DNA of 64,000 nucleotides from Paracoccus subflavus (GTDB lineage: Bacteria; Pseudomonadota; Alphaproteobacteria; Rhodobacterales; Rhodobacteraceae). How positions within the stretch are numbered: the first letter of the stretch is position 1; each line of letters opens with the position of its first letter. Below, one piece after another: positions 54,936-64,000 of the stretch. The position numbers and the translations under genes are program-made. The DNA lies in the NCBI RefSeq assembly GCF_004310345.1, contig NZ_SISK01000002.1:248001-312000 (forward strand), written 5' to 3'. The notes below the pieces were generated by a model. It was not told the DNA's origin and ran no database searches. It saw only the letters and a list, made by a program, of their open reading frames with translations.

Positions 54936-55857
54936 TCGGGCTTTGCGACATCTGCGCCACGGCGTCGCGCAATTGCCGGGCCAGGGGCGACAGGGGGCGG
55001 CGCTTCAGGTCCAGCAGGAAATAGGGCGGCACGCGGATCGGTCGTGGCGTCGGAATGACGGTCAGGCGTGCCTTGACAGGAGGATGGATCATCAGGTCGG
55101 CCACCTCTTGCGATACCGCGGTGACGGCATCGGTTTGGGCCAGATAGGCGATCGTCAGCAGCAGCGACGGGCTGTTCACGACATTGCGGGGGGCCGCCAA
55201 CCCGACATCGGCAAAGGCTGCGGCCACCGCTTCGCGGATCGGATAGCCGCGTTGCTGCATGATCCATTCCTGGCCCGCCAGTTCGGTCAGCGTGACGACC
55301 CGTGCCCGTGCCAGCGGGTGATCGGCCCGGACCATCAGCACGGCCGTTTCCCCGGACATGGGCAGGATGTTGAAACTGTCATTGTCGAAATCGGGCAGCA
55401 GCCGGCCCAGAACGAAATCCATCGCTCCGGCGGACAACTGGGACAGAAGCTCACGCGAGGGCATCACCTCGGCGGTGATGTCGGCCTGAGGGCTTTGCTG
55501 CTTGATCTGCCGGATCGACGAAACCAGATGGCTGATCGCAGGCCCGGTGACGGCGCCCACCCGAACCGATCCCGCCAGCCCCCCGCGCAGCGCGCGCACG
55601 TCGGATTCCATGCTGGCCAGTTCGCGCAGGATTACCCGCGCCCGTCGCAGCACGCTGGCCCCGATCTCGGTCGGCTCCATGCCCTTGGGCTGGCGTGTGA
55701 AAAGCAGCGCGCCGATCTGGCGTTCGGCCTCGGCCAGCATCCGGGACGCGGCCGGCTGGGTCATGGTCAGGGCATCAGCCGCCAGTTGCAACTGGCCCTG
55801 CTGCGCAACTTCATGGATCAGCCGCAGTTGCGATGGCTTAAGCGTACGGATGGACAT
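54913..55857 (-). CDS. gbpR: LysR-family regulator, GbpR-like
   Basis: 314-residue regulator: N-terminal winged helix with [20 protein letters not shown] (about 11-30) and [15 protein letters not shown], then a LysR substrate-binding domain. It is divergent from chvE, as GbpR is in Agrobacterium, where it controls the sugar-binding protein in response to arabinose, fucose and galactose. The same role is therefore likely. The name rests on context; a different LysR acting on the polyamine genes is less likely. Confidence 0.82.
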   Translation of the reverse strand: MSIRTLKPSQLRLIHEVAQQGQLQLAADALTMTQPAASRMLAEAERQIGALLFTRQPKGMEPTEIGASVLRRARVILRELASMESDVRALRGGLAGSVRVGAVTGPAISHLVSSIRQIKQQSPQADITAEVMPSRELLSQLSAGAMDFVLGRLLPDFDNDSFNILPMSGETAVLMVRADHPLARARVVTLTELAGQEWIMQQRGYPIREAVAAAFADVGLAAPRNVVNSPSLLLTIAYLAQTDAVTAVSQEVADLMIHPPVKARLTVIPTPRPIRVPPYFLLDLKRRPLSPLARQLRDAVAQMSQSPITTAGLL

Positions 55858-55978
55858 GGCGTTTCCGGTATTCGGATTGTCGATTTTATCATTTTACGGG
55901 CATGACGTCTCTTTGCTACACCGGCTGAACGAAAAACAGGATGCGTGGCCCTGCCGCCGCGCAAGGGGGAGATTACTC
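55858..55978. promoter_or_regulatory. Divergent gbpR-chvE control region
   Basis: 121 bp with an AT-rich block (GATTTTATCATTTTACG, about 55882-55898) unlike the surrounding sequence; probably contains the LysR operator and both promoters. TTTACG and GCTACA about 16 bases apart could be the chvE -35/-10. A strong ribosome-binding site, AAGGGGGAG, lies eight bases before the chvE ATG. Confidence 0.45.
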
Positions 55979-57034
55979 ATGATGTTCAAAACCGCTGCGG
56001 TCGCCTTGGCGATCGGGGTTTCCTGGCTTGCGACGGGCGCCATGGCCCAGACCATCGGCATTGCGATGCCCACGAAATCCTCGGCCCGCTGGATCGACGA
56101 CGGCAACAACATGGTCAAGCAGCTTGAGGAAGCCGGCTATCAGACCGACCTGCAATATGCCGAGGACGACATCCCGAACCAGTTGGCCCAGGTCGAGAAC
56201 ATGATCACCAAGGGCGTGAATGTGCTGGTGATCGCGGCCATCGACGGGACCACCCTGTCGAACGCTCTGGAAAACGCCGCCGCCGCCGACATCAAGGTGA
56301 TCGCCTATGACCGCCTGATCCGCGGGTCAGAGCATGTCAGCTATTACGCGACCTTTGACAATTTCGAGGTCGGCGTCCAGCAGGCCACCAGCCTGGTCGA
56401 GGGGCTGAAGGAACGGTTCCCCGACGTGAAGCCCTGGAACGTCGAACTGTTCGGCGGCAGCCCCGACGACAACAACGCCTTCTTCTTCTATGACGGCGCG
56501 ATGTCGGTGATCCAGCCGCTGATCGACGACGGGTCCATCGTCATCGGGTCGGGCCAGACCGGCATGGAAACCGTGGGCACGCTGCGCTGGGATCCGGCGG
56601 TGGCGCAGTCGCGCATGGACAACCTGCTGTCCACGAACTATGCCGACAAGCAGGTCCATGGGGTTCTGTCGCCTTATGACGGGCTGTCCATCGGCATCCT
56701 GTCCTCGCTCAAGGGCGTGGGCTATGGGTCGGGCGACATGGAGATGCCCATCGTCACCGGCCAGGACGCCGAGGTTCAGTCCGTGAAGTCCATCGAGGCG
56801 GGCGAACAGTATTCCACCATCTTCAAGGACACCCGCGAACTGGCCCGCGTGACGGTCGGCATGGTTGACGCCGTGCTGAAAGGGACCGAGCCGGAAATCA
56901 ACGACACCGAAACCTATGACAACGGCGTCAAGGTCGTGCCGTCCTATCTGCTGGAGCCGGTGCCGGTGAACAAGTCGAACTGGCGCGAGATCCTGGTCGA
57001 TTCCGGCTACTATACCGAAGACCAGTTGAAGTGA
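55979..57034 (+). CDS. chvE: Sugar-binding protein ChvE
   Basis: Periplasmic binding protein of the ribose/xylose class. 351 residues: signal peptide [23 protein letters not shown], then [20 protein letters not shown] and the xylose-binding-like [29 protein letters not shown]. In Agrobacterium ChvE binds several aldoses including arabinose and galactose. It lies upstream of gguA and gguB, its transporter partners, behind a strong hairpin. The call is firm for family; ligand is inferred. Confidence 0.92.
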   Translation: MMFKTAAVALAIGVSWLATGAMAQTIGIAMPTKSSARWIDDGNNMVKQLEEAGYQTDLQYAEDDIPNQLAQVENMITKGVNVLVIAAIDGTTLSNALENAAAADIKVIAYDRLIRGSEHVSYYATFDNFEVGVQQATSLVEGLKERFPDVKPWNVELFGGSPDDNNAFFFYDGAMSVIQPLIDDGSIVIGSGQTGMETVGTLRWDPAVAQSRMDNLLSTNYADKQVHGVLSPYDGLSIGILSSLKGVGYGSGDMEMPIVTGQDAEVQSVKSIEAGEQYSTIFKDTRELARVTVGMVDAVLKGTEPEINDTETYDNGVKVVPSYLLEPVPVNKSNWREILVDSGYYTEDQLK

Positions 57035-57040
57035 TGCCTG

Positions 57041-57067
57041 TGCGGCCCCGGTGTGTCCGGGGCCGCA
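57041..57067 (+). terminator. Intercistronic hairpin after chvE
   Basis: TGCGGCCCCGG, loop TGTGT, CCGGGGCCGCA: a perfect 11-bp stem six bases behind the chvE stop and 19 bases before gguA. No T-run. Like the malE-malF type repeats, it could protect the chvE message and limit downstream expression. Confidence 0.7.
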
Positions 57068-57086
57068 TCCGCAAGGGGGGAACGCG

Positions 57087-58615
<1,529 letters not shown>

Positions 58616-58619
<4 letters not shown>

Positions 58620-59821
58620 GCACCGCCGAAACCAACAAGCCAGCGACGACAGGTATCGGCGCCCATCTGGGCAGCCACCTGCGCGAAAACGGGATGATGC
58701 TGGCGCTGATCGCCATCGTCCTGTTCTTCTTCATCATGGTGCGCGCGACCCAGGGCGTCGATTTCCTGTCCGCCCAGAACATCACCAACCTGTTCCTGCA
58801 AAACTCTTATGTCATCATCATGGCCCTGGGGATGCTGCTGGTGATCGTGGCGGGCCATATCGACCTGTCGGTGGGGTCGGTCGCGGCCTTTACCGGGGCG
58901 GTGGCGTCCATGCTGCTGGTGCGGATGGACCTGCCGGTGCTGATGGTGATCCCCATGGTGCTGGTCGTGGGCGGGCTGATCGGGGCCGCGCAGGGCTATT
59001 GGATCGCCTATTGGCGCATCCCGTCCTTTATCGTGACGCTGGCCGGGATGCTGGTGTTCCGCGGGCTGACGCTGTGGCTGCTGGGCGGCCAGAACATCGG
59101 CCCGTTCGAACGGTCCTTCCAGTCGCTCTCCACCGGCTTCATCCCCGACCTGTTCGGCGCCGACAAGCCCAACTTCACCGCGCTGGCCCTGGTGGCCCTG
59201 GCCGCCGCCGCGATTGTCTGGTCCGGCATCCGTGCCCGCACCCGAGAGGCCGAGTTCGGCATCGCCCCTGAACCCGCCGGGTTCTTCTGGGCGCGCAACG
59301 CCGTGGTGGTGGTCGCGCTGCTGTTCGTCGGCTGGAAACTGGCCAGCTTCCGGGGTCTGCCGAACGTGCTGCTGATCATGTCGGTGCTGATCGTGCTCTA
59401 TGCGTTCTTTACCGAAAGCACGACGACCGGGCGGCGCATCTATGCCCTGGGCGGCAATGAAAAGGCGGCCAAGCTGTCGGGGATCAAGACCGAGCGGCTG
59501 GTGTTTTTCACCTTTGTGAACATGGGCGTGCTGGCGTCCCTGGCGGGCATGATCGTCACCGCGCGCCTCAACAGCGCCACGCCCAAGGCCGGCGTCGGGT
59601 TCGAGCTGGACGTGATCGCCGCGGTCTTCATCGGCGGGGCGTCGATGTCGGGCGGCGTGGGGCGCATCATCGGCGTCGTGGTCGGCGCGCTGATCATGGG
59701 GGTGATGAACAACGGCATGTCGATCATGGGCATCGGCATCGACTATCAGCAGGTCATCAAGGGTTTGGTGCTGCTGGCTGCCGTGATCTTCGACGTCTAC
59801 AACAAGACCAAGCAAGGCTGA
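58616..59821 (+). CDS. gguB: Sugar ABC transporter permease GguB
   Basis: 401-residue inner-membrane permease, about ten hydrophobic segments, with [19 protein letters not shown] and [20 protein letters not shown], both typical of BPD_transp_2 (XylH-like) permeases. Partner of ChvE and GguA. The next gene begins three bases after the stop. Confidence 0.94.
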
Positions 59822-59824
59822 ACC

Positions 59825-60814
59825 ATGTTTCTGTCGCAACTGAAAAGCCCCGGTGGGGACCGGGCTGTCGCCGCACGCGAAAACGACCGGGCCTGGATCG
59901 TGCCGGCCGCGCGGTCCACCCGCGACCTGGCGCAGGCCGCCATCGCCGCAGGCCACAGCCTCGAGGCCGAGGTCATGGCGCGCGGGCAGGGCGAAACCGT
60001 TGATCTGGCCGCCGCCCTGGCCGAGGACAGGATGCTGTTGCCGCTGGACCACGACGACCCGGCGCATCTGCACCTGACCGGCACCGGGCTGACGCATCTG
60101 GGCAGCGCTGCCACCCGCAACTCGATGCACGCCACGGCGGACGCGGAAACGCTGACCGACAGCATGAAGATGTTCCGCATGGGCCTGGAAGGCGGCAAGC
60201 CGCAGGGCCACGCGGTGGGTGTGCAGCCCGAATGGTTCTACAAGGGCAACGGCCTGGCCGCCGTGCCGCCGGGTGCGGCCCTGGTCTCGCCCGGCTTTGC
60301 GCTGGATGCGGGCGAAGAGCCCGAGATCGCGGGCCTGTACCTGATCGGGCCCGACGGCACGCCGTATCGGCTGGGCTTTGCCCTGGCCAACGAGTTTTCG
60401 GACCATGTGACCGAACGCGGCAACTATCTGTGGCTGGCGCATTCCAAGCTGCGTCCGGCGAGCTTTGGCCCCGAGATGCTGGTGGGCGAGCTGCCCCCGC
60501 ATGTCGAGGGCACCAGCCGCATCCTGCGCAGGGGCCAGGTGATCTGGGAAAGGCCCTTCCTGTCCGGAGAGGCGAACATGTCCCACAGTTTGGCCAATCT
60601 GGAACACCACCACTTCAAGTATGCGCTGTTCCGCCATCCCGGCGATGTGCATGTCCATTTCTTCGGCACCGCCACCCTGTCCTTCGCCGACGGCATCAAG
60701 GCGCAGGCCGGCGACGTCTTCCAGATCGAATCGCCCGCCTTCGGGCTGCCGCTTTCGAACCCGCTGGACCAGCAGCAGACCGGCGAGATCCCCGTCGCCG
60801 TCACCACTCTCTGA
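59825..60814 (+). CDS. gguC: GguC family protein (FAH-fold sugar-acid enzyme)
   Basis: 329-residue protein of the GguC/AraD1 family, related to fumarylacetoacetate hydrolases. Motifs: TGTGLTHLGSAATRNSMH (about 85-102), QPEWFYKGNG and LAHSKLRPASFGPEML. In this operon, between a sugar importer and a sugar-acid dehydratase, a 2-keto-3-deoxy-pentonate dehydratase role is the best fit, since a FAH-fold enzyme (XylX) does this step in the Caulobacter xylose pathway. Not proven by sequence. Confidence 0.85.
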   Translation: MFLSQLKSPGGDRAVAARENDRAWIVPAARSTRDLAQAAIAAGHSLEAEVMARGQGETVDLAAALAEDRMLLPLDHDDPAHLHLTGTGLTHLGSAATRNSMHATADAETLTDSMKMFRMGLEGGKPQGHAVGVQPEWFYKGNGLAAVPPGAALVSPGFALDAGEEPEIAGLYLIGPDGTPYRLGFALANEFSDHVTERGNYLWLAHSKLRPASFGPEMLVGELPPHVEGTSRILRRGQVIWERPFLSGEANMSHSLANLEHHHFKYALFRHPGDVHVHFFGTATLSFADGIKAQAGDVFQIESPAFGLPLSNPLDQQQTGEIPVAVTTL

Positions 60815-60821
60815 GGCCATC

Positions 60822-62564
60822 ATGACGTTCAAACCTGCCCCCTGGCCGCGTCCGCTGCGATCCCAGCACTGGTATGGCGGCACCTCGCGCGACACGATCT
60901 ATCATCGCGGCTGGATGAAGAACCAGGGCTGGCCCCACGACCTGTTCGACGGCCGCCCGGTAATCGGCATCCTGAACACCTGGGCCGACCTGACCCCCTG
61001 CAACGGCCACCTGCGCGAACTGGCCGAAAAGGTGAAGGCCGGCGTCTGGGAGGCCGGCGGCTTTCCGGTCGAGGTGCCGGTGTTTTCCGCGTCGGAAAAC
61101 ACCTTCCGCCCGACCGCGATGATGTTTCGCAACCTCGCCGCGCTCGCGGTCGAGGAAACCATGCGCGGCCAGCCGATCGACGGCGCGGTGCTGCTGGTCG
61201 GCTGCGACAAGACGACGCCGTCGCTGCTGATGGGTGCGGCCTCCACCGACATCCCGTCCATCGTCGTCACCGGCGGGCCGATGCTGAACGGATACTTCCG
61301 CGGCGAGCGGGTCGGGTCCGGCACGCATCTGTGGAAGTTCTCGGAGGCCGTGAAGGCCGGCGAGATGACGCAGGAGGAGTTTCTGGAGGCCGAGGCGTCG
61401 ATGTCGCGGTCCTCGGGCACCTGCAACACCATGGGCACTGCGTCCACGATGGCCTCCATGGCCGAGGCCCTGGGCATGGCCCTGTCGGGCAATGCCGCGA
61501 TTCCGGCGGTGGATTCGCGCCGCCGCGTGATGGCGCAGCTTTCGGGGCGGCGGATCGTGCAGATGGTCAAGGACGATCTGAAACCCAGCGACATCCTGAC
61601 CCGCGAAGCGTTCGAGAACGCCATCCGCACCAACGGCGCGATTGGCGGGTCTACCAATGCGGTGATCCACCTTCTGGCCATCGCCGGCCGGGTGGGCGTG
61701 GACATCACTCTGGACGACTGGGACCGCTGCGGCCGCGACGTGCCGACGATCGTGAACCTGATGCCCTCGGGTCAGTATCTGATGGAGGAGTTCTTCTATG
61801 CCGGCGGGCTGCCCGTCGTCCTGAAGCGGCTGGGCGAGGCCGGGCAGTTGCACAAGGACGCGCTGACGGTCAGCGGCAGCACGATCTGGGACGAGGTCAA
61901 GGATGTCGTGAACTGGAACGAGGACGTGATCCTGCCTGCCGACCGTCCGCTGACGGCGCAGGGCGGCATTGCCGTGCTGCGCGGCAACCTGGCGCCCAGG
62001 GGGGCGGTGCTGAAGCCGTCGGCCGCCAGCCCGCATCTGCTGGTGCATCGCGGCCGCGCGGTCGTGTTTCAGGACATCGACGACTACAAGGCGCGCATCG
62101 ACGACGAGGCGCTGGATATCGACGAGACCTGCGTGATGGTGATGAAGAACTGCGGTCCCAAGGGCTATCCCGGCATGGCCGAGGTGGGCAACATGGGCCT
62201 GCCGCCCAAGGTGCTGCGCCGGGGCATCACCGACATGGTGCGCATTTCCGACGCACGCATGTCGGGCACGGCCTATGGCACCGTGGTCCTGCACACCAGT
62301 CCCGAGGCGGCGGCGGGCGGCCCGTTGGCCGTGGTCCGCGACGGCGACATGATCGACCTTGACGTGCCGAACCGCCGGTTGCATCTGGACATTTCCGACG
62401 CCGAACTGGCCGCCCGCCTTGCCGACTGGCAGCCGCTGCCCGACCAACCGGCCAGCGGCTACGCCTGGCTGCATCAGGCCCATGTCGAAGGGGCCGATAC
62501 CGGGGCGGATCTGGACTTTCTCAAAGGCTGCCGGGGCAGTCCGGTCGGAAGGGACAGCCATTGA
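60822..62564 (+). CDS. IlvD/Edd-family sugar-acid dehydratase, probably L-arabonate dehydratase
   Basis: 580-residue dehydratase with an iron-sulfur cluster. The IlvD/Edd pattern is clear: NTWADLTPCNGHL, LLVGCDKTTPSLLMGA and SSGTCNTMGTASTM hold the cluster cysteines; DARMSGTAYGTVVLH closes the active site. The N-terminus RSQHWYGGTSRDTIYHRGWMKNQG is that of L-arabonate and related pentonate dehydratases rather than of amino-acid IlvD. The ATG at 60822 is used; its stop overlaps the next start. Confidence 0.88.
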   Translation: MTFKPAPWPRPLRSQHWYGGTSRDTIYHRGWMKNQGWPHDLFDGRPVIGILNTWADLTPCNGHLRELAEKVKAGVWEAGGFPVEVPVFSASENTFRPTAMMFRNLAALAVEETMRGQPIDGAVLLVGCDKTTPSLLMGAASTDIPSIVVTGGPMLNGYFRGERVGSGTHLWKFSEAVKAGEMTQEEFLEAEASMSRSSGTCNTMGTASTMASMAEALGMALSGNAAIPAVDSRRRVMAQLSGRRIVQMVKDDLKPSDILTREAFENAIRTNGAIGGSTNAVIHLLAIAGRVGVDITLDDWDRCGRDVPTIVNLMPSGQYLMEEFFYAGGLPVVLKRLGEAGQLHKDALTVSGSTIWDEVKDVVNWNEDVILPADRPLTAQGGIAVLRGNLAPRGAVLKPSAASPHLLVHRGRAVVFQDIDDYKARIDDEALDIDETCVMVMKNCGPKGYPGMAEVGNMGLPPKVLRRGITDMVRISDARMSGTAYGTVVLHTSPEAAAGGPLAVVRDGDMIDLDVPNRRLHLDISDAELAARLADWQPLPDQPASGYAWLHQAHVEGADTGADLDFLKGCRGSPVGRDSH

Positions 62565-63475
62565 TGAAACTCGCGCTCGTCGGCATCGGCAAGATCGCCC
62601 TGGACCAGCATCTGCCCGCGCTGAAGTCCAGCCCGGATTGGGACCTGGCCGCGACCGTCAGCCGTCGCGGCACGGTGGATGGCGTCGAGGCCTTCACAGA
62701 CCTGACCACCATGCTGGAGGCCCGGTCCGACATCGGCGCGGTCAGCCTGTGCCTGCCCCCGGTGCCGCGCTTTGATGCGGCGCAGGCCGTGCTGCGCGCG
62801 GGCCGCCACCTGATGCTGGAAAAACCCCCCGGCGCGACCCTGGCCGAGGTTCACGCCCTGTGCAATCTGGCCCGCGCCCAAGGCGTCACGATCTATGCCA
62901 CCTGGCATTCGCGCATGGCGATGGCGGTGGGTGCCGCGCGCGACTGGCTGGCGGGCAGGACCGTGCAGGAGGGCCGCATCACCTGGCGCGAGGACGTGCG
63001 CAAATGGCACCCCGGCCAGGACTGGATCTTCGAGGCGGGCGGGATGGGCGTCTTTGACCCCGGCATCAATGCCCTGTCGATCCTGACGGAAATCCTGCCC
63101 CAGCCCGTTCGCCTTCTGTCTGCGGATCTGGATTATCCCGCCAACCGTCAGGCCCCGATCGCCGCGCGGTTGCAGTTCAGTCAGAACATCGCCGCCGATT
63201 TCGACTTTCGCCAGCAAGGCCCGCAGACCTGGGACATGGAGTTCCGGACCGACGGGGGCCGGATGGCGTTGCGCATGGGCGGCAACCGTCTGGAAATCGA
63301 CGGGCGTCCCGTGCAGGGCGGCGACGACATCATGGGCGAATACCCCGCGCTCTATGCGCGGATGGCGGCGCTGGTCGCCGCGGGGGAATCGGATGCGGAC
63401 CTTGCGCCCATGGTTCTGGTGGCCGATGCCTTCACCCTCGGGCGGCGCAACATCGTCGCGGATTTCCATTTCTGA
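62564..63475 (+). CDS. Gfo/Idh/MocA-family sugar dehydrogenase
   Basis: 303-residue NAD(P)-dependent oxidoreductase: N-terminal Rossmann motif LALVGIGKIALDQHLPAL, EKPPGATLAEV loop with the catalytic Lys, and C-terminal beta-sheet domain. It resembles D-galactose/L-arabinose 1-dehydrogenases, which start the oxidative pathway by making the lactone. The ATG at 62564 overlaps the upstream TGA; GAAGGGACAG is the ribosome-binding site. Substrate is inferred from the operon. Confidence 0.85.
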   Translation: MKLALVGIGKIALDQHLPALKSSPDWDLAATVSRRGTVDGVEAFTDLTTMLEARSDIGAVSLCLPPVPRFDAAQAVLRAGRHLMLEKPPGATLAEVHALCNLARAQGVTIYATWHSRMAMAVGAARDWLAGRTVQEGRITWREDVRKWHPGQDWIFEAGGMGVFDPGINALSILTEILPQPVRLLSADLDYPANRQAPIAARLQFSQNIAADFDFRQQGPQTWDMEFRTDGGRMALRMGGNRLEIDGRPVQGGDDIMGEYPALYARMAALVAAGESDADLAPMVLVADAFTLGRRNIVADFHF

Positions 63476-63485
63476 GGAGCACGCA

Positions 63486-64000
63486 ATGACCTTTACCCCT
63501 CATGGCAAACATCTGATCGCGGGCGAATGGCTGACGGGCGAGGGCGTGTTCCAGTCGGCCCCGGCGCATGGCGCCCCGCACGACTTCAGCGGCGGCACCG
63601 TCGATCTGGTGAACCGCGCCGCCGAAGCCGCCGAGGATGCCTTTGCCGCCTATGCCGCGACCGGCCGCGACGAGCGCGCCCGCTTTCTGGAAGCCATCGC
63701 CGAAGAAATCGAGGACCGCGCCGAGGCGATCACCGCCATCGGCACCGCCGAAACCGGCCTGCCCGAGGCCCGGCTGCAAGGCGAGCGCGGTCGGACCACC
63801 GGCCAGTTGCGGCTGTTTGCGAACCATATCCGCACGGGCGACTATCTGGACCGCCGCCATGACCCCGCGCTGCCCGACCGCCAGCCCCTGCCGCGCCCCG
63901 ACCTGCGCCTGATGCAGCGCCCCATCGGTCCGGTCGCGGTGTTCGGCGCGTCGAACTTTCCGCTGGCCTTTTCGACGGCGGGCGGCGACACGGCCTCCGC
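63486..64000 (+). CDS. Aldehyde dehydrogenase, probably 2-oxoglutarate semialdehyde dehydrogenase (N-terminal part)
   Basis: Last gene, cut by the window edge; the first 171 residues are visible (MTFTPHGKHLIAGEWL... to FGASNFPLAFSTAGGDTAS). The start of the aldehyde dehydrogenase fold is clear, with PIGPVAVFGASNFPLAFS part of the NADP-binding region. The long N-terminal form (SGGTVDLVNRAAEAAEDAFAAYA) matches the 2,5-dioxovalerate dehydrogenases that end the non-phosphorylative pentose pathway. The catalytic Cys lies outside the window. ATG at 63486, with GAGGAGC upstream. Confidence 0.85.
   Translation, partial: MTFTPHGKHLIAGEWLTGEGVFQSAPAHGAPHDFSGGTVDLVNRAAEAAEDAFAAYAATGRDERARFLEAIAEEIEDRAEAITAIGTAETGLPEARLQGERGRTTGQLRLFANHIRTGDYLDRRHDPALPDRQPLPRPDLRLMQRPIGPVAVFGASNFPLAFSTAGGDTAS

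Overview
The window is high-GC, densely coding chromosomal DNA from an alphaproteobacterium, most likely family Rhodobacteraceae (Paracoccus-like). The order argS / SPOR protein / nagZ / scpA / scpB, the YceD-rpmF-plsX-fabH-ihfA-merR cluster, a double-length dCTP deaminase, phosphatidylcholine synthase, a VPLPA-CTERM protein and the make-up of the flagellar operons all fit that group. The assignment rests on gene content and order, not on a database search.

Layout. 1-2450: start of lnt and an RhlE-type DEAD-box helicase with a long repetitive basic tail (both minus). 2722-9625: argS, a SPOR-domain envelope protein, nagZ, scpA-scpB, a 67-residue basic protein and a THUMP-type rRNA methyltransferase. 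9685-15373 (mostly minus): dCTP deaminase, tRNA-Pro(GGG) with its own promoter and hairpin terminator, a MerR regulator, ihfA, fabH, plsX, rpmF and a YceD-like gene, with a small DksA-type zinc-finger gene opposite. 15517-22556: BamE-like lipoprotein, a serine hydrolase, SseB-like protein, pcs, a DUF2254 membrane protein, leuA with a leucine-rich leader peptide, and a VPLPA-CTERM surface protein. 22800-28421: the cell-shape operon mreB-mreC-mreD-PBP2-rodA, followed by a 2-hydroxyacid dehydrogenase. 29422-32561: heme oxygenase plus a bacteriophytochrome/HWE kinase/receiver hybrid. 32589-36405: an AbrB-type membrane protein, malonyl-CoA synthetase and an exported endonuclease/exonuclease/phosphatase-family protein.

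36541-38846 is a compact (about 2.3 kb) Mu-like transposable element bounded by TG...CA ends with repeated transposase-binding-like sites. It carries a repressor, a Ner-like protein and a transposase whose catalytic domain is cut off and joined in frame to an unrelated C-terminus. It looks like an internally deleted transposable phage.

38892-48907 is a divergent flagellar locus: fliL, a coiled-coil gene, motE, motA, a small exported protein, flhA, fliR, flhB and fliJ on minus; fliF, fliH, fliN and fliP on plus. A near-consensus CtrA box lies between the two operons. 49028-50891 is bioMNY (biotin ECF transporter). 51017-54935 is a spermidine/putrescine-type ABC importer. 54913-64000 is a sugar module: a GbpR-like LysR regulator diverges from chvE-gguA-gguB-gguC, an IlvD/Edd sugar-acid dehydratase, a Gfo/Idh dehydrogenase and a cut-off aldehyde dehydrogenase. 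Together these fit import and non-phosphorylative oxidation of L-arabinose (and possibly D-galactose) to 2-oxoglutarate.

The most noteworthy items are the deleted Mu-like element, the leuA attenuator, the CtrA box in the flagellar divergent promoter, strong hairpins placed directly behind two binding-protein genes, and the complete sugar-oxidation operon with its FAH-family GguC. No clearly new multi-gene system such as a defence island or CRISPR array was found.
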